The notes under the pieces: model-generated
The model's input: the letters and a program-made list of their open reading frames with translations, nothing else
What the model was told of the DNA's origin: nothing
Database searches by the model: none
From: JBILVQ01 sp044370375
GTDB taxonomy: Bacteria > Bacteroidota > Bacteroidia > UBA4408
DNA length: 17,435 nucleotides
Assembly: GCA_044370375.1 (NCBI GenBank)
Contig: JBILVQ010000046.1
Location: 1 to 17,435, forward strand
Direction: 5' to 3'
Made by a program: the position numbers and the translations under genes
Shown here: positions 7,639 to 13,779 of the stretch, piece by piece
Position numbering within the stretch: the stretch's first letter is position 1
Layout of the letters: the number at the start of each line of letters is the position of its first letter

Positions 7639-8673
7639 CTATTCAAACAAAGTACCTCGGTTGCGCTGCGATAAATAACCCAAATGTTTATAGGCCAATT
7701 CGGTTACTTCCCTTCCGCGAGGTGTTCTGGCAATGAATCCCTCTTTGATTAAAAAGGGTTCATAGACTTCCTCAATGGTTTCTGCTTCTTCTCCTACGGC
7801 CGTTGAGATGGTGGTTAATCCAACCGGACCACCTTTAAATTTTTCTATAATGGTTTTCAAGATGCGAATATCCATTTCATCCAAACCATGATTATCTACA
7901 TTCAGTGCCGTAAGCGCCATGGAAGCAATCTCCATGCTGATGCTTCCATCACCTTTGATTTGTGCAAAATCACGGGTCCTTCTTAACAAGGCATTGGCAA
8001 TTCTTGGTGTTCCTCTGCTCCGTCTGGCAATTTCCATGGCGGCACGCGCATCAATGCCAATGCGCAGTATTTCAGCTGAACGGGTGATGATGCTGGCTAA
8101 TAGTTGGGCATCGTAATATTCAAGCCGTGAATTAATCCCAAACCTTGCCCTGAGCGGAGAGGTGAGCAAGCCTGAACGGGTGGTGGCGCCAACCAAGGTA
8201 AAGGGATTGAGTTTTATTTGAACCGATCGGGCATTCGGGCCGGTATCAATCATGATATCAATACGGTAGTCCTCCATGGCAGAGTATAAGTACTCTTCAA
8301 CAATCGGACTCAAGCGATGAATTTCGTCAATGAACAACACATCAAAAGGCTCCAGGTTGGTTAATAAACCGGCCAAATCACCGGGTTTGTCTAACACAGG
8401 GCCGGAGGTGCTTTTTATGTTAACCCCCAAATCGTTGGCAATGATATTGGCCAATGTTGTTTTGCCTAATCCGGGTGGACCATGGAGCAAAACATGATCC
8501 AAGGCTTCTTCTCTTCTGCGGGCAGCTTCAACAAAAATTTTCAGGTTTTCAACCACCTTGTCTTGACCGGCAAATTGATGAAAACTGTCGGGCCGTAAAA
8601 CCTTTTCAATTTCTTTTTCGGTACCGCTCAGATTTTCGGCTGAGGGATCTAAATTTTCATTCGGACTTGCCAT
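7639..8673 (-). CDS. ruvB: Holliday junction branch migration ATPase RuvB
   Basis: The 344-residue product is full length for RuvB, the hexameric AAA+ motor that with RuvA drives branch migration of Holliday junctions before RuvC cuts. Visible parts are LRPDSFHQFAGQDKVVENL at the start of the AAA+ domain, Walker A GPPGLGKTT at 65-73, Walker B with DEIH at 116-119, sensor 1 ATTR at 163-166, the arginine-finger segment SPLRARFG near 172-179, sensor 2 GTPRIANALLRR at 221-232 and the C-terminal winged helix about 268-332 (EEVYEPFLIKEGFI, RTPRGR). The gene stands alone here: ruvA and ruvC are not adjacent, which is common in Bacteroidota. The ATG at 8673 sits 4 nt after a TAACTTTG promoter element, so the mRNA may be leaderless. 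Confidence 0.97.
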   Translation of the reverse strand: MASPNENLDPSAENLSGTEKEIEKVLRPDSFHQFAGQDKVVENLKIFVEAARRREEALDHVLLHGPPGLGKTTLANIIANDLGVNIKSTSGPVLDKPGDLAGLLTNLEPFDVLFIDEIHRLSPIVEEYLYSAMEDYRIDIMIDTGPNARSVQIKLNPFTLVGATTRSGLLTSPLRARFGINSRLEYYDAQLLASIITRSAEILRIGIDARAAMEIARRSRGTPRIANALLRRTRDFAQIKGDGSISMEIASMALTALNVDNHGLDEMDIRILKTIIEKFKGGPVGLTTISTAVGEEAETIEEVYEPFLIKEGFIARTPRGREVTELAYKHLGYLSQRNRGTLFE

Positions 8674-8677
8674 TGCA

Positions 8678-8707
8678 CAAAGTTAGTTCAATGTTACAAA
8701 TATTCAG
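8678..8707 (-). promoter_or_regulatory. ruvB promoter abutting the start codon
   Basis: On the minus strand the -7 element TAACTTTG (8685 to 8678) matches TAnnTTTG exactly and is followed by only four bases (TGCA) before the ATG at 8673. Upstream, CTG at 8707-8705 is one base off TTG, with a 19-bp spacer. Initiation a few bases after the element would fall at or next to the A of the start codon. Confidence 0.5.
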
Positions 8708-8781
8708 CAGCAATTTAATTTTTGTTTATTCCCTGTTTTGCATGGGTTATGGATTGCTACAAACGGGTGATTTCCTAACAC

Positions 8782-9759
8782 TTAGGGCATTTTTTGTACA
8801 ATTTCAGAAATAGGGATATCTCGCATGCATTTAAAATGCTTTTCGGGGCAATCATTCCGGCCAATTTTTGAGCAAGGCCGGCACCTCAGATTTTTTACCT
8901 CAACAATGTGCGATAAATTCATATTTTGAGGCATCCAGGGTGTCATTCCCAACTCGGGAACTGTGCCACCCCAAATAGAAATAATTGTTTTTTGGAAAGC
9001 AGCGGCAATGTGCATCAGTCCGGTATCATGGCTAATGACAACCTGCGCATTTTTTATCATAAATGCCGATTCATGCAAACTTAATTTTCCACAAGCATTG
9101 CTTATTTTTTCTGGATGCAGGGAGGAAAGTTCTTCGGCAATTTTAAGATCTTCTTTTCCGCCTAGTAAAATTATTTTTCCGGGAATTTGTTGTACGAGCT
9201 CTTTTAGTTTTTCTATTGGCAAGCGCTTGGTATAATGTTTGGCTCCAATCACCAGGGCCGTGTATTGCCTTGGCTCCAATCCACCAAGTTGTTCGGAATT
9301 CATGGCCGATTCATCCGGAATAAAATAATCGAGCCCTAATCCATCGTCATGAATGTTCAAAGGACCCAAACACGACAAGTATCGCTCCACCACGTGGCCT
9401 GCAAAGGGTGTTCGGTTTTTGAACCAAACCATTTGCAATCGCTGAAAATGATATTTTTTCACCGAAAAGGAGGGTACATTCAAATAGGTTTTAACCGTTA
9501 AACTGCGTAAATTGTTGTGCAAATCAACAACATAATCATATTGTTCTTTTTTTAAATCTACCAGCAATTCACGGGTGGTTTTTTGAATGGAATAGATTTT
9601 ATCCAGGTAAGGATTGGCCTCTAGTATTCCTGCAAAATTCTTTTTGGTCAGATAATGGATTTGTGCTCCTGCCATCTGGTTTTTTAACCACCGGATAACC
9701 GGTGTGGTCAACACAATGTCCCCGATGGAACTGAATCGAATGATTAAAATTTTGGGCAC
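8782..9759 (-). CDS. Glycosyltransferase family 9 (heptosyltransferase-like, LPS core)
   Basis: I choose the GTG at 9759 (325 residues), not the longer GTG at 9792. The 9759 start gives VPKILIIRFSSIGDIVLTT, the usual GT9 N-terminus, and it follows a perfect promoter element by 3 nt, whereas 9792 lies in that promoter's -33 region. GT9 enzymes move heptose from ADP-heptose onto lipid A-core sugars at the inner face of the membrane. Motifs with the 9759 start: RFSSIGD at 8-14 in the acceptor-side Rossmann domain, VVDLHNNLRS near 77-86, ISHDTGLMHIAAA near 242-254 and SIWGG at 261-265 in the nucleotide-sugar side. A Cys cluster at 293, 296, 304 and 311 (CRPC, then Cys-Pro, then KCM) near the C-terminus is a feature I associate with Bacteroidota GT9 members and may bind metal or form disulfides. 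The donor sugar is not provable from sequence. Confidence 0.88.
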   Translation of the reverse strand: MPKILIIRFSSIGDIVLTTPVIRWLKNQMAGAQIHYLTKKNFAGILEANPYLDKIYSIQKTTRELLVDLKKEQYDYVVDLHNNLRSLTVKTYLNVPSFSVKKYHFQRLQMVWFKNRTPFAGHVVERYLSCLGPLNIHDDGLGLDYFIPDESAMNSEQLGGLEPRQYTALVIGAKHYTKRLPIEKLKELVQQIPGKIILLGGKEDLKIAEELSSLHPEKISNACGKLSLHESAFMIKNAQVVISHDTGLMHIAAAFQKTIISIWGGTVPELGMTPWMPQNMNLSHIVEVKNLRCRPCSKIGRNDCPEKHFKCMRDIPISEIVQKMP

Positions 9760-9762
9760 GCT

Positions 9763-9794
9763 CAAAGCTAATGGATAATTTTGGGATGTCACAA
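9763..9794 (-). promoter_or_regulatory. GT9 gene promoter, 3 nt from the GTG start
   Basis: On the minus strand TTG (9794-9792), a 21-bp spacer and TAGCTTTG (9770-9763) match the Bacteroidota promoter pattern. AGC separates the -7 element from the GTG at 9759, so the transcript should be leaderless or nearly so. This promoter is back to back with that of the tatD-family gene. Confidence 0.55.
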
Positions 9795-9816
9795 TTCCTG
9801 AGCCATTTTTTAATTA

Positions 9817-9848
9817 TTTGCAGATTCAAGAAAAATAGAATAGGTTTG
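9817..9848 (+). promoter_or_regulatory. Promoter of the tatD-family/asparaginase operon, abutting the start
   Basis: TTTG (9817-9820), a 20-bp spacer and TAGGTTTG (9841-9848) give a complete match to TTTG-N19-21-TAnnTTTG. Four bases (ATGA) separate it from the ATG at 9853. An in-phase alternative ATG is not available at 9849 (it is in another frame), so 9853 is the start, and the mRNA is probably leaderless. Confidence 0.65.
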
Positions 9849-9852
9849 ATGA

Positions 9853-10641
9853 ATGCAATGGATAGATACACACGCGCATGTTTTTGTGAAAGAATTTTCT
9901 GCCGATTTGAATTTGGTTTTAGCTTCTGCAAAAGCAAAAGGGATTTCGCATATTCTGATGCCCAATATTGATGAACATACGGTTGAGCCCATGTTGCAAT
10001 TGGCCAAGGATCATTCCGGTTTTTGTTTTCCCATGCTTGGTTTGCATCCCGGTTCGGTAGAGAATGGTTACCAGCATTTTTTAAATCAAATGCCGGCCAT
10101 GCTAGAAAGAAATACTTACTGTGCCATTGGTGAAATTGGCCTTGATTTGTATTGGCGGAAAGATAACCTGGCCGAACAATTGGATGCTTTTGAACAACAG
10201 GTTCTATTGGCAGTAAAATATGATTTGCCCGTGGCCATTCACTCGCGCGATGCGTTTTACGAGTGCATACGGTCTTTAAAAAAAATCAAGAATACCCTTA
10301 GTGCAGGCAAAAGATTAAGAGGTGTTTTTCATTGTTTTACCGGAAGTTTTGAAGAGGCCAATGAAGCAATGAAACTGGGTTTTTACCTTGGCATTGGCGG
10401 GGTGCTCACTTACAAGACTTCTAAATTGCCGGAACTGATTGAAAGGATTGGTTTAGACAAAATTATTTTAGAAACCGATTCTCCTTACCTGCCCCCGGTT
10501 CCTTATCGCGGCAAAAGAAATGAACCGGCCTTTCTGCGTGAGGTAGCACAAAAGATGAGCGAAACACTTAACATGGATTTAGCACTTGTGGCCGAAATTA
10601 CCACACGCAATGCTATGGAATTATTTTCTCTTGAAAAATGA
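9853..10641 (+). CDS. TatD-family metal-dependent DNase/hydrolase
   Basis: This complete 262-residue TIM-barrel hydrolase has all the metal ligands of the TatD family: His7 and His9 (DTHAH), Glu94 (AIGEIGLDLYW), His130 (VAIHSRDA), His160 (VFHCFTGS) and Asp209 (ILETDSPYL). PYRGKRNEPA at 217-226 is the family signature near the active site. TatD proteins act as 3'-5' exonucleases or endonucleases on DNA in the cytoplasm and have been linked to DNA repair and D-aminoacyl-tRNA quality control; the exact substrate here is unknown. It is the first gene of a four-gene operon, and its TGA overlaps the asparaginase ATG by 4 bp (ATGA). It diverges from the GT9 gene, and its start lies 4 nt after a strong promoter element. 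Confidence 0.95.
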   Translation: MQWIDTHAHVFVKEFSADLNLVLASAKAKGISHILMPNIDEHTVEPMLQLAKDHSGFCFPMLGLHPGSVENGYQHFLNQMPAMLERNTYCAIGEIGLDLYWRKDNLAEQLDAFEQQVLLAVKYDLPVAIHSRDAFYECIRSLKKIKNTLSAGKRLRGVFHCFTGSFEEANEAMKLGFYLGIGGVLTYKTSKLPELIERIGLDKIILETDSPYLPPVPYRGKRNEPAFLREVAQKMSETLNMDLALVAEITTRNAMELFSLEK

Positions 10642-11660
10642 AAAGAAACATTTTATTGATTTATACGGGCGGAACCATTGGGATGGTGGAAGATGTCCAA
10701 TCGGGTTCGCTTATTCCCTTTGATTTTGAGCATTTAATTGATCAGATTCCTGAGTTGAAAAAGTTTGCTCATCTGGAGGTGAAAGTACACTCTTTTGAAA
10801 ACCCCATCGATTCTAGCGATATGAATCCGGGCGTATGGGCAGCGCTTGCTTCTTTGATTGAAAAGAACTATCACCATTTCGATGGCTTTGTGGTCCTTCA
10901 CGGTTCCGATACCATGTCTTTTACCGCATCCGCCTTGAGTTTTATGCTCAAAGGATTGAATAAGCCGGTTATATTTACGGGTTCCCAATTACCCATTGGC
11001 ATGATCAGAACCGATGGAAAAGAGAACTTAATTACAGCGCTTGAGATTGCCTCCGATCATCACCAAGGTATTCCTCTTGTTCCCGAAGTGGCCATTTATT
11101 TTGAGTACCAACTTTATAGAGGAAATCGCACCCATAAATTTAATGCAGAGCATTTCAATGCTTTTGTTTCTCCTAATTATCCGGTACTGGCCAATGCAGG
11201 CATTCATATCGACTATGATTATGCTGCTATCAGAAGGGTGAACCAGCATCAATTGCAGGTGAAAACCAAAACCGATAACCATGTTACCGTGTTGAAATTG
11301 TTTCCCGGCATTAATTTCGATGCTGTTGAACTAATGTTGAATCAACCCGGATTGAGAGGAGTGGTCATGGAAACTTTTGGTTCCGGAAACGGTCCTACCA
11401 ATGAACGCTTTCTTCAATTGTTAAGCGATGCGGTTGACCGTGATATTGTAATTTTGAATATTTCGCAATGCGATAAAGGGGCCGTAATGCAAGGTCGTTA
11501 TGAAACCAGCAGAGGCTTTATTGATGCAGGTGTAATCGGTGGTTCGGATATTACTTTTGAAGCTGCCATCACCAAAATGATGTTTGTGTTGGGAAATTAT
11601 TCGGATGTGGAAAAAATACGTGAACTCCTCGCACTTCCGTTGTGCGGAGAACAAAGTTAA
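10638..11660 (+). CDS. ansA: Type I (cytoplasmic) L-asparaginase
   Basis: The product hydrolyses L-asparagine to aspartate and ammonia. It is 340 residues, close to E. coli AnsA, with no signal peptide, which fits the cytoplasmic low-affinity type. Catalytic motifs are TGGTIGM at 10-16 with nucleophile Thr13, DSSDM at 58-62 for substrate binding, HGSDTM at 88-93 with Asp91, and YRGNRTHK at 160-167 with Lys167. The second catalytic Thr of the HGTDT motif is a Ser (Ser90) here, a conservative change that keeps the hydroxyl. The ATG overlaps the tatD-family stop by 4 bp. The 118-residue MmcQ-like gene begins 5 bp after the TAA. I recall tatD-asparaginase adjacency as common in Bacteroidota, so the pairing is not unique to this genome. 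Confidence 0.95.
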   Translation: MKRNILLIYTGGTIGMVEDVQSGSLIPFDFEHLIDQIPELKKFAHLEVKVHSFENPIDSSDMNPGVWAALASLIEKNYHHFDGFVVLHGSDTMSFTASALSFMLKGLNKPVIFTGSQLPIGMIRTDGKENLITALEIASDHHQGIPLVPEVAIYFEYQLYRGNRTHKFNAEHFNAFVSPNYPVLANAGIHIDYDYAAIRRVNQHQLQVKTKTDNHVTVLKLFPGINFDAVELMLNQPGLRGVVMETFGSGNGPTNERFLQLLSDAVDRDIVILNISQCDKGAVMQGRYETSRGFIDAGVIGGSDITFEAAITKMMFVLGNYSDVEKIRELLALPLCGEQS

Positions 11661-11665
11661 AGCTT

Positions 11666-12022
11666 ATGAATGAAGAGCAAATAAGAGATTTGGTAATTCT
11701 CTGGCCGGGAGTTACTGAGCATTTCCCTTTCGATGAGTTTACGCTCGTTTTTAAAGTAGCCGGTAAAATGTTTTTGCTCGTGTCTCTGGAAGAGGACCCT
11801 TTGCGTGCAAATATGAAAGGCACCGAAGAACAAAATGCCGAATGGAGAGAACAGTATCCGGATAGTATTTTTCCGGGCTATCACATGGATAAGAAACATT
11901 GGAATACGGTTATCATGGAAGGAGACCTGCCGGGTGTTTTCATAAAGCAAATGATCAAAAATTCTTATGACCTTGTGTTGAGTAAACTGCCCAAAAAAGT
12001 ACAGGTCGAATTGAAAGGTTAG
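11666..12022 (+). CDS. MmcQ/YjbR family protein
   Basis: From the ATG at 11666 the product has 118 residues. An earlier in-frame GTG at 11642 lies inside the asparaginase gene and adds only a basic MRRTKLKL stretch, so I reject it. The small alpha/beta CyaY-like fold of MmcQ/YjbR is indicated by VTEHFPFDEFTLVFKVAGKMF at 16-36 (family pattern HFPF, VFKVxGKMF), HMDKKHWNTV at 73-82 and SYDLVLSKLPKK at 100-111. The family is often called DNA-binding, but its function is not established. It sits between asparaginase and an AlkD-like repair protein in a tight operon: 5 bp after the former and 10 bp before the latter. Confidence 0.9.
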   Translation: MNEEQIRDLVILWPGVTEHFPFDEFTLVFKVAGKMFLLVSLEEDPLRANMKGTEEQNAEWREQYPDSIFPGYHMDKKHWNTVIMEGDLPGVFIKQMIKNSYDLVLSKLPKKVQVELKG

Positions 12023-12032
12023 TTTGGATAGG

Positions 12033-12863
12033 ATGGATTTATCAATCGATAAAACAATTAGCAGAAAAGGAGCCAGACGTATGTCGGAAATTCCTCCTAC
12101 TATTTTGAAACAGTTGAATGCAGGCACCTTGCCAACCGTTAATTTGGTAGAATGGCTTGCGGTTGATTTATTGCAATTGATGCAAAAGGTAGCTCAAAAT
12201 TTCGATGTCCCCGAATTATTTCCCTATGTAAAAAAGAAATTGAAAGATTCACCCGGGGCAGGAGTCAATCAATTACATTGCATCATTGGTGAAGCCGTTT
12301 TTCAATGGACAGATGCCCATCCCCAGCATAAAGATTTGATGACCGGATTTTCGGTGCACTCCTCCGATATTGTTCGTGGATGGGCTGTATATATGCTGGC
12401 TGCCGACAAGAAATTATCGTTAAAGAAATTGCTTACCGGCATCAAAGTTTTTGCCGATGATCATCACTTTGGTGTTCGTGAACTTGCCTGGATGGCCGCT
12501 CGACCTTCCATTGCTGCTAATTTGGAGCCTGCCCTTGAATTGTTGCAACCGTGGACCCAAAACAAAAGTGCCAACGTAAGAAGGTTTGCAAGTGAGGTGA
12601 CAAGGCCACGTGGCGTTTGGTGTAAGCACATTGAGCGATTAAAAGACAAACCCTTTTTAGCCGCTGCCCTGTTGCATCCCTTGTCGGCAGATCCTGAGAA
12701 ATATGTGAAAGACAGTGTTGGTAACTGGTTGAACGATGCTTCCAAAACGCGCCCTGAATGGGTGATGGAAATATGTGACCAATGGTTGCAGGAAAAAAAA
12801 GGTAATCAGCACACAGAATATATTATCCGAAAGGCATTAAGAACCATACAAAGCAGGAGCTGA
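12033..12863 (+). CDS. AlkD-like DNA alkylation repair protein (HEAT-repeat fold)
   Basis: I use the ATG at 12033 (276 residues) rather than the TTG at 12024, which lies nearer the upstream stop and adds only three residues. The protein is almost all alpha-helical, and the segment VRRFASEVTRPRGVW at 182-196, followed by LSADPEKYVKDSVGNWLNDASK near 217-238 and YIIRKALRTI near the end, matches the DNA_alkylation (AlkD/AlkC-type) superfamily. Its HEAT-like helical pairs wrap DNA and remove N3- or N7-alkyl purines without base flipping in characterised members. The N-terminal TISRKGARRMSEIPP segment at 8-22 resembles a subfamily of uncharacterised members. Whether glycosylase residues are present I cannot decide without alignment. 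It closes the plus-strand operon. Only 28 bp separate it from the convergent bestrophin gene, with no clear terminator. Confidence 0.8.
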   Translation: MDLSIDKTISRKGARRMSEIPPTILKQLNAGTLPTVNLVEWLAVDLLQLMQKVAQNFDVPELFPYVKKKLKDSPGAGVNQLHCIIGEAVFQWTDAHPQHKDLMTGFSVHSSDIVRGWAVYMLAADKKLSLKKLLTGIKVFADDHHFGVRELAWMAARPSIAANLEPALELLQPWTQNKSANVRRFASEVTRPRGVWCKHIERLKDKPFLAAALLHPLSADPEKYVKDSVGNWLNDASKTRPEWVMEICDQWLQEKKGNQHTEYIIRKALRTIQSRS

Positions 12864-12891
12864 GGACCCATCCTTCCGTTATTTCAATTTT

Positions 12892-13773
12892 TTAAATCAA
12901 AATATCTTCTACACTTTTTTTGATGCTCAAGGCAATTTTATCCGTGGGCAGGTCATTGGCATCTCCACCAAAAGGCTCTTCAATTTCTTCAGCAATTAAC
13001 TCTAAACTTCCTAAAACGAAAAAAATAAAAACCACCACGGGCACTACCCAGTAACCCAATGAGAATACATAACCAAAAGGCAATGTCATTACATAAAAGA
13101 AAATAAATTTCTTTACAAAGACCGAATAAGAATAGGGAATTGGAGTGTTTTTTACCCTTTCACAAGCTCCACAAATATCTGTGAAGGAGCTTAATTCGTT
13201 GTTGATGAACAATAATTGTTCGGGACTGATTTTTCCATTTTGTTGCAAGCGAACCAACCTACTTGTCATTATTCCTGCCAATTGGTTTGGCATATGCTCA
13301 CTTGATTTTATACCCGCAAGTTCAGGATGTTCTTGTTCATCAAGTTCGAGCCTGGTTTTTTCTGAACGCAAATGACTTCTTAACAGTTGTGCATAAAGAG
13401 GAATTGATCTGCGAAAAAAATCTCTTTCTTTTTTATCCTCTGCCGGAAGGAGAGCATTCATTTTCATGGCCAGGTTACGACTGTTGTTGACCAAACTGCC
13501 CCATAATTTCCTTCCTTCCCACCAGCGGTCGTAGGCGGTGTTGGTTCTGAAAACCAAAAGCATCGACAAAACAAAACCCAACAAACTATGGGTAACCGTA
13601 ATATTCTTGAGTTGATTGTCGGCCGACAAATTCCAGTACGACAATTCAAGATAAGCAATAATCAAAGAATACAGGGATAAAATAACCATAAAGGGAACCA
13701 ATTGCCTAATGGTATCACTTCTTTTGGCGGTGAAAATAAATTTGAACCACTCTTTGGGTTGGTAAGATATCAT
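12892..13773 (-). CDS. Bestrophin-family ion channel (UPF0187)
   Basis: The 293-residue membrane protein has the prokaryotic bestrophin pattern: a basic amphipathic start, a first hydrophobic segment about 25-45, then HSLLGFVLSMLLVFRTNTAYDRWWEGRKLWG about 61-92, which carries the family's RTN-AYDRWWE signature and the pore helix, then a charged cytoplasmic stretch, TPIPYSYSVFVKKFIFFY near 209-226, and hydrophobic segments about 219-262. Prokaryotic bestrophins are pentameric, the studied one being cation-selective; animal ones pass chloride. The cytosolic tail ends in FGGDANDLPTDKIALSIKKSV, also typical. It starts 6 bp after the stop of the large outer-membrane protein, so it is the last gene of a three-gene operon; whether the two membranes' proteins work together is unknown. 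Confidence 0.9.
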   Translation of the reverse strand: MISYQPKEWFKFIFTAKRSDTIRQLVPFMVILSLYSLIIAYLELSYWNLSADNQLKNITVTHSLLGFVLSMLLVFRTNTAYDRWWEGRKLWGSLVNNSRNLAMKMNALLPAEDKKERDFFRRSIPLYAQLLRSHLRSEKTRLELDEQEHPELAGIKSSEHMPNQLAGIMTSRLVRLQQNGKISPEQLLFINNELSSFTDICGACERVKNTPIPYSYSVFVKKFIFFYVMTLPFGYVFSLGYWVVPVVVFIFFVLGSLELIAEEIEEPFGGDANDLPTDKIALSIKKSVEDILI

Positions 13774-13779
13774 TGGTCT

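Noticed and set aside
9760..9792. GTG 9792 as GT9 start
   Set aside because: It overlaps the promoter's -33 region and adds eleven residues absent from the usual GT9 N-terminus.
11657..12127. Minus-strand 156-codon frame opposite the MmcQ-like gene
   Set aside because: It is antisense to a clear MmcQ/YjbR gene and extends into the next gene; Phe/Ile-rich composition is typical of a shadow frame.
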